A stretch of 64,000 nucleotides of DNA, taken from NCBI RefSeq assembly GCF_900107965.1, contig NZ_FNVU01000020.1:62001-126000 (forward strand), written 5' to 3'. Made by a program: the position numbers and the translations under genes. Within the stretch, counting starts at the first letter, position 1; each line of letters opens with the position of its first letter. Source of the stretch: Actinacidiphila yanglinensis (GTDB lineage Bacteria > Actinomycetota > Actinomycetes > Streptomycetales > Streptomycetaceae). A model generated the notes under the pieces. It ran no database searches. It was not told where the DNA came from and was given only the letters and a program-made list of their open reading frames with translations. Positions 42,505 through 52,800 of the stretch are shown here, one piece after another.

Positions 42505-43824
42505 ATGTCACCAGACCACCATTCCCTCCAGGAAGACCCGCCCGCGGAAGCCGAGTCGGCCGCGACGCCGCGCCTCGAGCCCGCCCCGGCGTGGGACACC
42601 TTCACCGAAGCCGATGAGCCCGACGACGCCCCGGCACCGCAGCCGGACCCACGTCCGGTGCAGGGCACGGGCGTTGAGGCCGGGGCTGGATCCGAGCGCG
42701 CGTCCGAACCCGGTCCCGGCCCCGAGCAGGTCCAGGCACCCGCGCCGGCCGCCGCGTCCGGCTCCAGGGAGACCCTGCTGTGGACGGCGGCCACCGCCCG
42801 GCCGCTGGACGAGCTCGCGGATCTCGTCACGCTCCTCAACGAGGGCGACACGGACGCCGACGGCGAGGGCGCCCCCCGCCTCGGCGACGAGGCCCTGCGC
42901 GCGGCGGCGGTGTCCCGCCCCGTCGACGAGATATGCGACCTCGTCACGATGCTCAACGAGCCCCCGCGCGGGGGCGACGACGCCGACACCGCGCTGCGCG
43001 CGGCAGCGGTCGGCCGCCCCGTGGCGGATGTCGCGCAGCTGGTCCAACTCCTCGGCGCGTCCGAGGAGTCCGCGGACGTTCGACCCGGTGCGGACGATTC
43101 CGCGCCCGGCACCCGGCGTTCCACGCTGGACCGTTTCCGTACCGCCCGGGCAGCGAGGGGAGAGCGCACTTCCGCGACGGAGGCGGACGTGCGCTCCGAC
43201 ACCGCGGCGGTCGAAGGGGAGGGCGCCCCCGACGGGCGGGAGCCGGGGCAACAGCCCGCCGGGAGCGCGCCGGTGGGGGAGCGCCCGCCCGTGGCGCCGG
43301 CCGAAGCGCGGGCCGCGACCCGCGCGAACCCGTCGGCGCCGGCCGCCGGGAAGGTCGCCGGGAAGGACACCGCGCAGGCGTCCACCGGGTCCGAGGTGCG
43401 GGCGCGGTCCGGTGTCACGGCCATGGGCTCGCCGCTGCGCTGGCCCACCGCGGCCGCGCTGCTCGTGCTCGGCCTGATCCATCTGCCGCGCGACTTCGAC
43501 GGCCTGCGCTCGGGCGACTACACGGATGGCGCGTCATGCGCCGCGGCCGCGGTCTGCGTGGCACTGGCCGTCCTGCTCGCGGTGCACGACACGTTGTGGG
43601 CGTGGATCGCGGGCGGCGCCGCCGCGCTCGGGGTGATCACCCTGCACGCGGTCGCCGCCGCGCTGCACACCCGCGATGTGCTCGGCCACAGCATCGGGGG
43701 CGCCGTCGGCGGGGGAGGCGCGGCAACCCTGGTGTGTGCCGCGCTGGTCGTCGCCCTCGCCTGCACCGCCCTGCTCTACCGGCCACCGGCCGCACAGGTC
43801 GCCCGCTCCGGCGATCGCGGGTAA
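42505..43824 (+). CDS. Membrane protein with three cytosolic RPVDE-type repeats
   Basis: 439 residues, not assigned to a named family. A disordered acidic leader is followed by three 23-residue helical repeats at about 91-113, 130-152 and 163-184 (WTAATARPLDELADLVTLLN, RAAAVSRPVDEICDLVTMLN, RAAAVGRPVADVAQLVQLLG). A long disordered Ala/Glu/Arg linker leads to four C-terminal helices (about 315-430). Similar repeat-plus-membrane proteins occur across Streptomyces without known function. AAGGGAG precedes the ATG at 42505. Confidence 0.75.
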   Translation: MSPDHHSLQEDPPAEAESAATPRLEPAPAWDTFTEADEPDDAPAPQPDPRPVQGTGVEAGAGSERASEPGPGPEQVQAPAPAAASGSRETLLWTAATARPLDELADLVTLLNEGDTDADGEGAPRLGDEALRAAAVSRPVDEICDLVTMLNEPPRGGDDADTALRAAAVGRPVADVAQLVQLLGASEESADVRPGADDSAPGTRRSTLDRFRTARAARGERTSATEADVRSDTAAVEGEGAPDGREPGQQPAGSAPVGERPPVAPAEARAATRANPSAPAAGKVAGKDTAQASTGSEVRARSGVTAMGSPLRWPTAAALLVLGLIHLPRDFDGLRSGDYTDGASCAAAAVCVALAVLLAVHDTLWAWIAGGAAALGVITLHAVAAALHTRDVLGHSIGGAVGGGGAATLVCAALVVALACTALLYRPPAAQVARSGDRG

Positions 43825-43978
43825 CCGGGGCCGAGCGCGCGCAGCCACGAGCGATCCCGCCGCGCACGGCAGGTGTGTCCCGCCCTCCGGCGACCCCGGA
43901 GCGCGGGACACGCCCCTGCCCGGGCCGCGATCCGGTGCGTGCCGTCATCGACGCGCCTCCAACGGCGCCGCGGCGACC

Positions 43979-44914
43979 TCAGGAGTCGTCCGCCCCGCCA
44001 GCGAAGGACGGGCCGAGCAGGACCTGGGCCCAACGGGAAGGGGTGGTCGTGTCGTTGACGCAGAACCACAGCGTGGCCCGCCCCTGCGCGTCCTTGATCG
44101 CGGCGAGTTCGCCCGCTCGGCCGTTCTTGCGCAACGGGTTGGTGGTCTCACCGTCGGTCTGGTTGAAGCCCTTCGGGTTGATCGTCACCTCCGGGCCGGA
44201 CGGAGGGTCGACCTCGGGCGGCACCAGCCAGAGTTGAGCGCGCTTCGGCGCTTCGAGAACCGCCGCGTTCTCGGAGTCGGAGGTGGCCTGGAAGCCGGGG
44301 CCGGAGCCGGAGGTCGCGTACACGCCGATGCCGTCGGTGCTGCGGCCGAGCACCCCCGTCGCGCCGACGCCCTCCACGCCGAAGCTGCGCTCGCTGGTGC
44401 CCTGCACGCCGCCCGCGTCGCCGTTGCCGCGTACGCCGATGTCGTCGGAGCGGCCGCGTACCCCCGCGTGTCCGTCGGCCTCCCAGAGCATGTCCCGGGC
44501 GACCGTCTCGGAGTAGCCCACCACACCGCTGCCGCCCCGGCCGAACACGCCCGGCGCGGCGCCGCCGGAGCCGAAGACGCCGGCCTGCGTCCTCTTCTCC
44601 TCCGCCGTGTCCCGCGGCTGCGCGTGGACGTAGCCGACCACGCCGTTCAGGCCGGTGCCGACCAGGCCGTTCCCGGCCGGGATCACGCCGACCATGCCGC
44701 CGGTGGCGAACTCCTCGGTCCCGGTCGCATGGATGCCGTCCACGCCTTCGGGGATGGTGCGCAGCACCTTCCCGTCCTTCGCGCCCACGTACACCACGAA
44801 GTCGTCGGCGTACCCGCTCTTGGCCGTGGTGGCCAGGATGATCGTGCGCTCCTCGCTGGTGTTGGTCCGGCCGGCGGTCAGGTCGTCGCCGGCGCTCGTC
44901 GCTCCGCTTCCCAC
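43979..44914 (-). CDS. Glycine-repeat protein, putative beta-helix
   Basis: 311 residues, no signal peptide. The centre (about 70-210) is built of short G-V-x-G-x repeats (GVFGSGGAAPGVFGRGGSGV, GVRGRSDDIGVRGNGDAGGV, GVLGRSTDGIGVYATSGSG), a pattern seen in trimeric or single-chain beta-helical proteins such as tail-spike-like structures. The C-terminal 90 residues form a separate domain (AQLWLVPPEVDPPSGPEVTI, ATLWFCVNDTTTPSRWAQVL). No phage genes are nearby. Function unknown. Confidence 0.7.
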   Translation of the reverse strand: MGSGATSAGDDLTAGRTNTSEERTIILATTAKSGYADDFVVYVGAKDGKVLRTIPEGVDGIHATGTEEFATGGMVGVIPAGNGLVGTGLNGVVGYVHAQPRDTAEEKRTQAGVFGSGGAAPGVFGRGGSGVVGYSETVARDMLWEADGHAGVRGRSDDIGVRGNGDAGGVQGTSERSFGVEGVGATGVLGRSTDGIGVYATSGSGPGFQATSDSENAAVLEAPKRAQLWLVPPEVDPPSGPEVTINPKGFNQTDGETTNPLRKNGRAGELAAIKDAQGRATLWFCVNDTTTPSRWAQVLLGPSFAGGADDS

Positions 44915-45197
44915 TGGGGGCCTCCGCTGCTCGTCGGGCGCCCGCGCCCGCGTTCGATGGGGGACGCCCCGGGCGCACGGCCGTCGGAGCGGTCCGTCGC
45001 GGGAGGACGTCCTCCCAGCCTGTGGTCGCCCCGCACCCCGCGCGCGGCGGAGGCAGCCACTCGACGTACGGGTACCGGGGGCGATCGGCGGGGCCGCCGG
45101 ACCGGGGGACGTCCTCGCCGGCCTGCCGGTCGGACGGGTTCGACGGCGGACCGGCCGGACCTCCCTCGATCCTCCCGGAGAACGGTCTGACCACGGG

Positions 45198-45590
45198 CTA
45201 CTCGCCGGGTGCCGTGAGGACGTAGTGCAGCGTCGTGTACCGCTTCACACGGTGCGCCAGCGGCACCAGGAACCCATGCAGGAAGGGGTACTTGCGGGCG
45301 AGGGCGCGTGCGGCGCGGGTGGCCTCCGCGCCCGTGAGCAGGGCGGCCCGGGCGGGCACGGCGGGGCCGGTGGGCTTGCCCGTCACCGTGGACGGAGCGA
45401 TCTCCACGCGCGGGTCGTTCCGCATCCGCTTCGTCTTCCAGGCCGCGTCGTAGGTCCGGAAGAAGGCGCGGTCCCCTTCGACCACGATGCTCACGGGCGT
45501 GCCGACCGGTGTGCCGTCGCGCTTGTACGTCGTGAGCAGGATCGTCCTCTGCCGGACGAACGGTTCGAACGGGGATCGGGTGCTCGTCAT
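45198..45590 (-). CDS. PPOX-class F420-dependent oxidoreductase
   Basis: 130 residues. Split-barrel flavin/F420-binding fold of the pyridoxamine-phosphate-oxidase-like class: RTILLTTYKRDGTPVGTPVS, FFRTYDAAWKTKRMRNDPRV, EIAPSTVTGKPTGPAVPARA. It reduces small organic substrates using F420H2. GGAGG lies just upstream of the ATG at 45590. Confidence 0.87.
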   Translation of the reverse strand: MTSTRSPFEPFVRQRTILLTTYKRDGTPVGTPVSIVVEGDRAFFRTYDAAWKTKRMRNDPRVEIAPSTVTGKPTGPAVPARAALLTGAEATRAARALARKYPFLHGFLVPLAHRVKRYTTLHYVLTAPGE

Positions 45591-45785
45591 GGAAAGCCTC
45601 CGGAGTGCGTGGCCCGCGGGTGCGGGCCGTTCACCAGCACGACAGGGCGGGGGTCCCGTTCGTGACATGGGCGGCCGGCGAGCCCGCACCTCCCGGTTTC
45701 CCGCAGGTCACGCCCCGCGCGCGCCCCGACGACCCATTCCAACCGGAGCGCGGCGGGCGCCGCGCGGCGACACACCGGGCGGAGC

Positions 45786-47090
45786 TCACGCCCGAACCCG
45801 TCCCGGGCCGTCCCCGCCGGGGACGGCGCGACCGCTTCCCGCCGGGCCGTCCGGTCCGCCACCCGGTGGATCGCCGTGCGTGGACGCGCCCGGTCGGAGC
45901 CGTCCGCGCCGCGGGCCGACCAGCACGCACACCAGGGCGGCGACACCCTCGAACCCGGCGCCGGTCAGGAGGGTGCCGGGCAGGGAGCGGGCGGCGAGCG
46001 GCCCGGCAAGGGCGGTGCCGAGGGCGTATCCCGCCGTCTTGAGGCCGGCGCCGGTGGTGAACACCTGGCCGCGCAGAGCAGCGGGGGCGTCCCGGTGGCG
46101 GATCGCGAACAGCGCGGTGAGCTGCGGCCCTTCGGCCGTTCCGGCAAGGACCGTCGCGGCGACGAGCGCCCACGCCCGCTCCGTCGCGGCGAGCAGGAGC
46201 GCGGCACCGAGCAGGAGGGTGCTGCACCCCAGCACGGTGTCCGGGCGCAGGGCGCGCGGACAGCGGGCGAGGACGGTGTTGGCCGCGAGCGCGGACGCCG
46301 CGACGCCGGACAGCAGGAGCGTGCCGTGCCCGGCCCCGCCCAGTACCGCCGCGCCGAGCAGGGGAGCACAGGTGAGGAGGACGCCGCCGCCGACGCACGA
46401 CACGACCGACGCGGCGGTCGCGCGGGCCAGGCCGGGCACGCGGCGGATGGCGCGGAATCCGGCCGCGAGGTCGGCGCGCACCGGCGCGCGCGGCGGCCCG
46501 GGGCGGACGGCGCGCCCGCCCGGCCCGACCGGCAGCGCCCACGCCGAGGGCAGTGCCAGGCAGATCAGGGCGGCGGACACCGCGACCCCGGCCGGCGCCC
46601 CCGACAGGCCCGCGACCGTACCGGCGAGCGCGGGGCCCAGCAGGCTCGCCAGGTCGTAGGTCATCGCGTCGAGGACGTTCGCCCGCGCGAGCCCGTTCGC
46701 CGGGACGACGCGCGGGAGTTGGGAGGTCCAGCCGCCCGACAGCGCCGGGCCCAGCGGGCCGGCGAGCAGCGCGAGGAGCAGGGTGCACGCGAAGGGGAGA
46801 CGGCCCAGCGTCACCAGGAGAACCGCCAGCGCGGCGCCATAGCAGCCGAGCGCCGCGCCCAGCAGGCGCCCGGGTCGCGCGGACCGGTCGAGCAGCACCC
46901 CGAACAGCGGGCCGCCGGCCGCCGCCGACACCATCAGCGCCGCCGGAACCGCCGCCGCGCGCGAGGCCGAACCGCCCGCGGCCAGCCCCGCCAGCAGCAG
47001 TGCGGGGCCCGACATCTCGTCGCCGACCCGGGCCGCGGTCGCGCCGCCGAGATACGCGCGCAGCGCGCGGAGGCCGTGACCCTTGTCCAT
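45786..47090 (-). CDS. MFS transporter
   Basis: 434 residues from ATG 47090, 12 helices. LLDRSARPGRLLGAALGCYG (motif A-like) and LLLALLAGPLGPALSGGWTS mark the MFS_1 fold. The C-terminal 40 residues are Gly/Pro-rich and disordered. An upstream TTG (47117) would add nine residues but leave less promoter space. It is divergent from the CGNR zinc-finger regulator (57 bp), its likely regulator. Confidence 0.83.
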   Translation of the reverse strand: MDKGHGLRALRAYLGGATAARVGDEMSGPALLLAGLAAGGSASRAAAVPAALMVSAAAGGPLFGVLLDRSARPGRLLGAALGCYGAALAVLLVTLGRLPFACTLLLALLAGPLGPALSGGWTSQLPRVVPANGLARANVLDAMTYDLASLLGPALAGTVAGLSGAPAGVAVSAALICLALPSAWALPVGPGGRAVRPGPPRAPVRADLAAGFRAIRRVPGLARATAASVVSCVGGGVLLTCAPLLGAAVLGGAGHGTLLLSGVAASALAANTVLARCPRALRPDTVLGCSTLLLGAALLLAATERAWALVAATVLAGTAEGPQLTALFAIRHRDAPAALRGQVFTTGAGLKTAGYALGTALAGPLAARSLPGTLLTGAGFEGVAALVCVLVGPRRGRLRPGASTHGDPPGGGPDGPAGSGRAVPGGDGPGRVRA

Positions 47091-47146
47091 CCGGACGACG
47101 GTACGCAGGTAACTCAAAACCGCGCCACATGCGTTACATTCACCGA

Positions 47147-47908
47147 ATGGTCTTCCCCTCCGACGACTGGTCCACCCGGCACTCGGTCGCGGCCACCGCG
47201 CGGCGCACCGCTGAGCTGGTCAATGCGCTGGCGGTGGACGAGCAGGCGCTGGCTCCCGGGTCGAGGGCGGCCGATGCGGGGGTGCCCGGCGCGGAAGAGG
47301 GTGCCGTGGCGGGTGGCGGCGCGGCGGATACCGATGGGGGTACGGACGCCGATTCCGCTGCCGACATCCGTACGCGGGAGGCGCTCGCCGCTGTGCTGCG
47401 CGCGTACGGCGAGGCCGAACCCCTCACGTTCACCGCCGACGACCTCGCCGGGCTGCGGGCCGCCGCGCGCCGGCTGCGCGAGGTGTTCGCCGCCGAGCAC
47501 GCCGACGTGGCCGCTGACCGCCTCAACCGCCTGCTCGCGGACGGCGCGGGCACCTTCCGCCTCACCTCCCACGGCGGCGGCACCCCCTGGCACCCCCATC
47601 TGGACAGCGACGACGACGCGCCGTGGGCCGAGTGGTTCCTCGCCTCGTCGTGCCTGGCCCTCGCCGTCCTGGTCTGGGACCGCCAGCGCCCGCCCGGCGG
47701 CGTGTGCGCCTCGCCGGGCTGCCCCCGGGTCTACGTCACCGAGGGGCGCGGCCCCAACCGCCGCTACTGCTCGCGGCGTTGCGCCACCCGCGAGCGAGTC
47801 GCCGCCCACCGCGCCCGTACCGCACAGCGAACGTCGGCGCCGTCCGCGTCCTCGCCGTCGGCACCCGGTCGCCCGGTGCCGCGCCCGGCCGGGAGGACAC
47901 CGTCATGA
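47147..47908 (+). CDS. ABATE/CGNR-type zinc-finger regulator
   Basis: 253 residues. N-terminal ABATE-like domain (HSVAATARRTAELVNALAVD, RAAARRLREVFAAE) interrupted by an Ala/Gly/Asp-rich insert (about 45-75). C-terminal zinc ribbon with C187, C192, C208 and C212; the signature reads CATR rather than C-G-N-R, followed by ERVAAHRAR. These are stress-linked putative transcription factors. TACATT (47134-47139) could be the -10 of a leaderless transcript starting at the ATG. It is divergent from an MFS exporter. Confidence 0.83.
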   Translation: MVFPSDDWSTRHSVAATARRTAELVNALAVDEQALAPGSRAADAGVPGAEEGAVAGGGAADTDGGTDADSAADIRTREALAAVLRAYGEAEPLTFTADDLAGLRAAARRLREVFAAEHADVAADRLNRLLADGAGTFRLTSHGGGTPWHPHLDSDDDAPWAEWFLASSCLALAVLVWDRQRPPGGVCASPGCPRVYVTEGRGPNRRYCSRRCATRERVAAHRARTAQRTSAPSASSPSAPGRPVPRPAGRTPS

Positions 47909-48115
47909 CCCGCGATCCGGTGCCGATCACCGTCCAGGGTGGCGCGGCCCGGCACCGGGCCGCTGTCGCCGGAGGAGTTGCCGAGGGTAGCGAACGTCCG
48001 TCCCGTCGTCTCCCGTCCACCCGTGAACCGCACCGGGTGCCGGACCCAAGGGCCCTCCCCGACAACGGAGTCGGCGGGCTGATGCCGGCTCCCGTTCGGG
48101 CGCGCCGGAGGGCGT

Positions 48116-48598
48116 TCAGGCTTCGGGCGCGGTCAGCCACGCGCTGACCGCGGGCAGCGCGGCCGGTCCGGAGTCGGCGGCGACGTCCCGGACCAGGTCG
48201 GCGATCGAGACGGCGCGCAGCGACTCGCGCCATGCCGCCTCCGCCCCGGACATCGCGCGGGAGATCGGGCAGGGGGCGGTGCACGCCTCGGGCGGGGTCG
48301 CCATCGGGCCGCGCTGCCGGATCTCCGTGCAGGTGAATGCCTTGGCCGGGCCGTCGACCGCTTCGACGACGTCGAGCAGCGTGATCGAGGTGGGTTCCCG
48401 CGTGAGGACGTAGCCGCCCGCCTTGCCCTGCACCGAGCGGACCAGCCCGGCCCGGGACAGCGCCTGCAACTGCTTGGCCAGGTAACTCGCCGAGACGTCG
48501 TGCAGCTCCGCGAGCCGCGTCGCCGGGACCGGCTCGTCGACCGTCGTCAGCACGACGCAGCAGTGCAGCGCCCACTCGACCCCGCCGGACATCTTCAC
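48116..48598 (-). CDS. Rrf2-family transcriptional regulator
   Basis: 160 residues. Rrf2 winged HTH (LAELHDVSASYLAKQLQALS, VRSVQGKAGGYVLTREPTSI) and a cysteine-bearing loop with C90, C106 and C110, the position of the Fe-S or redox ligands in IscR/NsrR-type members. It probably senses redox or nitrosative signals through these cysteines. The GTG at 48598 matches the M-x-M-S-G-G-V-E-W start common in Streptomyces homologues. It is divergent from the NAD(P)-binding protein, with twin inverted repeats between. Confidence 0.87.
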   Translation of the reverse strand: MKMSGGVEWALHCCVVLTTVDEPVPATRLAELHDVSASYLAKQLQALSRAGLVRSVQGKAGGYVLTREPTSITLLDVVEAVDGPAKAFTCTEIRQRGPMATPPEACTAPCPISRAMSGAEAAWRESLRAVSIADLVRDVAADSGPAALPAVSAWLTAPEA

Positions 48599-48627
48599 CC
48601 GGCCACTGTAGGCCAGCCCCCTTGACT

Positions 48628-48671
48628 CGGACAACTTGTGTCCGTGTATATTCCCGGACAGAAAGTGTCCG
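48628..48671. promoter_or_regulatory. Twin Rrf2-type operators overlapping the divergent promoter
   Basis: Two copies of CGGACA-N5-TGTCCG at 48628-48644 and 48655-48671, 27 bp apart centre to centre. TTGACT (48622-48627) and TATATT (48647-48652) give a plus-strand promoter that overlaps both copies. A further half-site ACGGACAG lies near 48725. Confidence 0.85.
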
Positions 48672-48753
48672 AGTTCGGCGCATGGCACGCCGCCTCGGGG
48701 TTCATATGCCACATATGTCATATTACGGACAGATCTCCGACGAAAGGCATGTC

Positions 48754-49482
48754 ATGAAGATCGCAGTCATCGGTGGTACCGGGCTGATCGGATCGCAGGT
48801 CGTCACGAACCTGCTCGTCGCGGGGCACGAGGCGGTGCCGCACTCCCAGTCCACGGGCGTCGACGTCATCAGCGGCCAGGGACTGGACGAGGCGGTGGAC
48901 GGCGCGGACGTCGTCGTCAACCTGACCAACTCCCCGACCTTCGACGACGCCTCGCCGGACTTCTTCCGGACCTCGATGAACAACCTCCTGGCCGCGGCCG
49001 GGAAGGGCGGCGTCGGGCACGTCGTCATCCTGTCGATCGTCGGCGTGGACAAGGTGCCGGAGCTGGTGTACTACCGCGCCAAGGTCCTCCAGGAGGAGAT
49101 CCTCTCGGCGGGTTCGATCCCGTACTCGATCGTCCGAGCCACGCAGTTCATGGAGTTCGTGGAGGCCGCCATGTCCTGGACGGTGGACGGCGACACCGTC
49201 CGGCTGCCCGCCACGCCGATCCAGCCGATCGCGGCCAAGGACGTGTCCGCCGCCGTCGCGGAGGTCGCGGTGGGCGCCCCTCTCAACGGCATCCACGCCA
49301 TCGCCGGACCCGACGTCTTCGCCCTCGACGAGCTGGGCCGGATCACCCTGGCCCGCAAGGACGATGGCAGGACCGTCACCACCGACCCGACGGCCGGCAT
49401 GTTCGCCGCGGTCAAGGGCGACGTCCTCACCGACAGCACCGCGCACATCGCCTCCACCCACTACACCGACTGGCTCTCCTGA
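48754..49482 (+). CDS. NAD(P)H-binding protein, NmrA/SDR atypical type
   Basis: 242 residues. Rossmann motif KIAVIGGTGLIGSQVVTNLL, DGADVVVNLTNSP, VILSIVGVDKVPELVYYRAK (atypical SDR with Y-x3-K), SIVRATQFMEFVE. These proteins act as NAD(P)H-dependent reductases or redox sensors, often of quinones. The ATG at 48754 follows GAAAGG. It should be controlled by the divergent Rrf2 protein: a typical redox-stress pair. Confidence 0.88.
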   Translation: MKIAVIGGTGLIGSQVVTNLLVAGHEAVPHSQSTGVDVISGQGLDEAVDGADVVVNLTNSPTFDDASPDFFRTSMNNLLAAAGKGGVGHVVILSIVGVDKVPELVYYRAKVLQEEILSAGSIPYSIVRATQFMEFVEAAMSWTVDGDTVRLPATPIQPIAAKDVSAAVAEVAVGAPLNGIHAIAGPDVFALDELGRITLARKDDGRTVTTDPTAGMFAAVKGDVLTDSTAHIASTHYTDWLS

Positions 49483-49847
49483 CCTGCGGCCTCGCCGGCG
49501 CGGGCGGCCCGGGCGGTCCGCGTCCGCCCGGCGCCGCCCGCGTCAGGGGTGGGCGCGGCGGGCCGGACGCGCGCGCCGGTCCCGCGTAGCGGCCGAGCCC
49601 GACGCCCGACCCGGACCCGGCTCCCGGCCCGGCGCCGAATCCGACGCCCGGCCCGCCCCGCGCGTGCGTCCGTGCCCGGCCCGCCCCGCGCCCCGCAGCC
49701 CCGCTCCCACCGGTCGATCTCACCCCCCCCGCCAACCCCCGCCCGCGTTCAACTCCTTGACGCACGATCACGCTCGGTCCAGACTGCCGACGCGCGGATG
49801 ACAACGATGTCAAGCGAGTTAATTTACGCAAGCGGGAAAGGCTGACG
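49483..49847. other. Intergenic region upstream of GH92
   Basis: 365 bases. The first 260 are very GC-rich, low-complexity C/G-repeat sequence (GCCCGGCCC-type) without a gene. The last 100 hold the GH92 promoter and a LacI-like palindrome. Confidence 0.5.
49757..49812 (+). promoter_or_regulatory. GH92 promoter and LacI-like operator
   Basis: TTGACG (49757-49762), 17-bp spacer, CAGACT (49780-49785). Just downstream lies TGACAACGATGTCA (49799-49812), 5-bp arms with central CG, the shape of LacI-family sites. It would act as a roadblock operator. Confidence 0.55.
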
Positions 49848-52800
49848 GTGTACCCACGAAGCAGAAGACGGAGCAGATTCGGCGTCCTGGTGCTGGCGTT
49901 GGCGGCGTGCGTGGCGGCGGCGCCGCAGGCGCTCGCCGCGGCCGCGGCACCGGGCGACAGCGGTTCGCACACCGCCCTGGTGTCGGACCCGACCTCCTAT
50001 GTCGATCCGTTGATCGGTACGAAGAAGGGGGTCGACTTCGAGAACACCTTTCCGGGCGTGACGGCCCCGTTCGGCATGATGCAGTTCAGCCCTGACACCA
50101 CCTCCGGCGGCACCGGCTACTCCTACACCGACGACGCGATCCGGGGCTTCAGCCTCGACCACTTCTCGGGCGGCTGCTCGTCGTTCGGCGACATCCCCCT
50201 CCTGCCGGTGACCGGTGCGGTCGGCACCGATCCGGCCGGGCGCACCGAGCACTTCTCGCACGACGACGAGCAGGCCGTGCCCGGGTCGTACGCGGTGAAG
50301 CTCGCCGACTCCGGGGTCCAGGTGAACCTCGGCGCGACCACCCGTACCGGGATCGCCAGGTTCGACTACCCGTCCGGCAGCCAGGCCCAGGTGCTGGTGA
50401 AGTCCGGCACGAGCCTCGGCGGCGACCTGTCCGCCGACGTGCACGTGGTCAACGACCACGAGCTGTCGGGCACCACCACCCCGCACGGCCTGTGCAACAA
50501 CAGCTCGTACACGATGTACTTCGACATCACCTTCGACCGGCCGTTCACCGCGCACGGCACCTGGCAGGGCGGCACCGTGACCCCTGGCGCGTCGAGCGCC
50601 TCCGGCTCCGGTTCCGGCGCGTACCTGACCTTCGACACCTCCGCCGACAGCAGCGTGACGGCGAAGGTCGGTATGTCGTACGTCAGTACGGCGGGTGCGG
50701 CGAAGAACTCGGCCGCGGAGATCCCCGGTTGGAACGTCGCGCACGTGCAGGCCGACACCCGTGCGGCCTGGCGGGACCTGCTCCGCAAGGTCGACGTGGG
50801 CGGCGCCTCCAAGGACGAACTGACCACGTTCTACACGTCGTTGTACCGGTCGTTCCAGTCGCCGAGCGTCTTCAACGACGTCGACGGCCGCTACATCGGC
50901 TTCGACGACGCGATCCACACCGTGCCCAAGGGCCACACCCAGTACGCGACCTTCTCCGACTGGGACATCTACCGCTCGCTCGCGCCGCTGCAGACCATGC
51001 TCTACCCGGAGAAGGCCGGCGACATGGCCAACTCGCTGCTGCGCGACGCCCAGCAGCAGGGCGGATGGTGGCCGAAGTGGCCGTCGCAGAACATGACCGG
51101 CAACGTGATGAACGGTGACAACGGCGTGCCGCTGTTCGCCCAGTACGTCGCCTTCGGTGCCAAGGGCGTGGACGTCGCCGACGCCCTGCCGATCATGGAG
51201 AAGGCCGCGACCACCTCGCAGAAGGTCGGCTGGGGCTGGGTGGAGCGCCCCGGCGTCGAGGACTACGTCAAGCTCGGCTACGCACCCAACGACGCGACCT
51301 CGCAGGGCGACCACGGCCTGCAGGGCGCGTCGGAGACCCTGGAGTGGTCGACCGACGACTTCGCGATCTCCCGGCTCGCCGCGACGGTCGGCGATCACCG
51401 CACCGAGGCGGAGTACGCGAAGCGGGGCAACAACTGGCAGAACATCTACGACCCGGCCACCGGCTACCTGCGCCCGCGTGACGACAACGGCTCCTTCCCC
51501 GCCGGGCCCGGCTTCCAGACCCCGCCGGCCGGCGCGTTCGGGCAGGACGGCTACGACGAGGGCAACGCCGCGCAGTACAACTGGTCGGTGCAGCAGGACG
51601 TCGCCGGGCTCGTCGCCGCGATGGGCGGCAAGGACAAGGTCGTCCCGCGCCTCGACGACTTCTTCAGCCAGCTCAACGCGGGCGGCAACGCGCCCTACGA
51701 CTGGGCGGGCAACGAGATCGACACCACCGCGCCGTGGATGTACGACTACGTCGGCCAGCCGTGGAAGACCCAGGAGGTCGCCAGGCGGTTCGAGACGCAG
51801 CTGTTCACCACCGCCCCCGACGGGCTGCCCGGCAACGACGACAACGGCGCGCTGTCCTCGGAGTACGTGTGGGCCGCGCTCGGCATGATGCCCGCCACGC
51901 CCGGCACGCCGACGCTGGCGCTGAACAGCCCGCTGGTGAAGCGGGCCGTGATCAGTCTCGGCACCGGCCGGAAGATCACCATCGACGCCCCGAAGGCGGC
52001 CGACAACGCCCCGTACGTCACCGGGATGCGGCTGGACGGCCGCACCTTCGCCTCCACCGCGCTGCCCGCCTCCTTCGCCACCGGCGGCGGCACGCTCGAC
52101 GTGAGCCTGTCCACCCGGCCCGACACCCACTGGGCCACCGGCGCGCAGGCCGCGCCGCCGTCGTACCGGTCCTACGAGGTCCCGGCCGTCGGCTACCTGA
52201 CACCGACCGGGACGCAGATCGCCCCGGGCGGCACCAGCCTGCCGGGCACGGTCGGCGTGTCCCAACTGGCCGGCCACGCGGGCAAGGTGCACTGGACCGC
52301 CACGACCGACGTGCCCGGAGTGAGCGTCAGCCCGTCCTCGGGCACGCTCGACCTGACCCGCGCCTCGTCGGCGAAGGTCCCGGTCAGCATCGCCGTCGCC
52401 GACGGCACCCCGTCCGGCTACCACCCGGTGAAGGTGGCCTTCACCACCTCCGACGGGCAGTCGCTGCCGGGTGGCGCGTCCGTCATCACCGTGCCGGCCG
52501 CCGACGGCGCCGCGACCTCCTGCGACACGCTCGGCGCCACCGACACCGAATGCGGGCTGCGGCTGCGCGACAACGGCGACGGCCACACCACGCCGGTCAC
52601 CGTCGCCGGCCGGTCCGGCCGGTCCACCACGGACGGCTCGCCGTACGAGTACTTCGACGTCGACAACACCACGGTGCCGGGCGGCAGTTACCACGCCACG
52701 GTGACCATCGACTACTACGACCACGGCACCGGGAGCTGGAGCCTGCAGTACGACGCGACCGGCAACGCATACGAGTCGACGGCGCCGGTGGCCAAGACCG

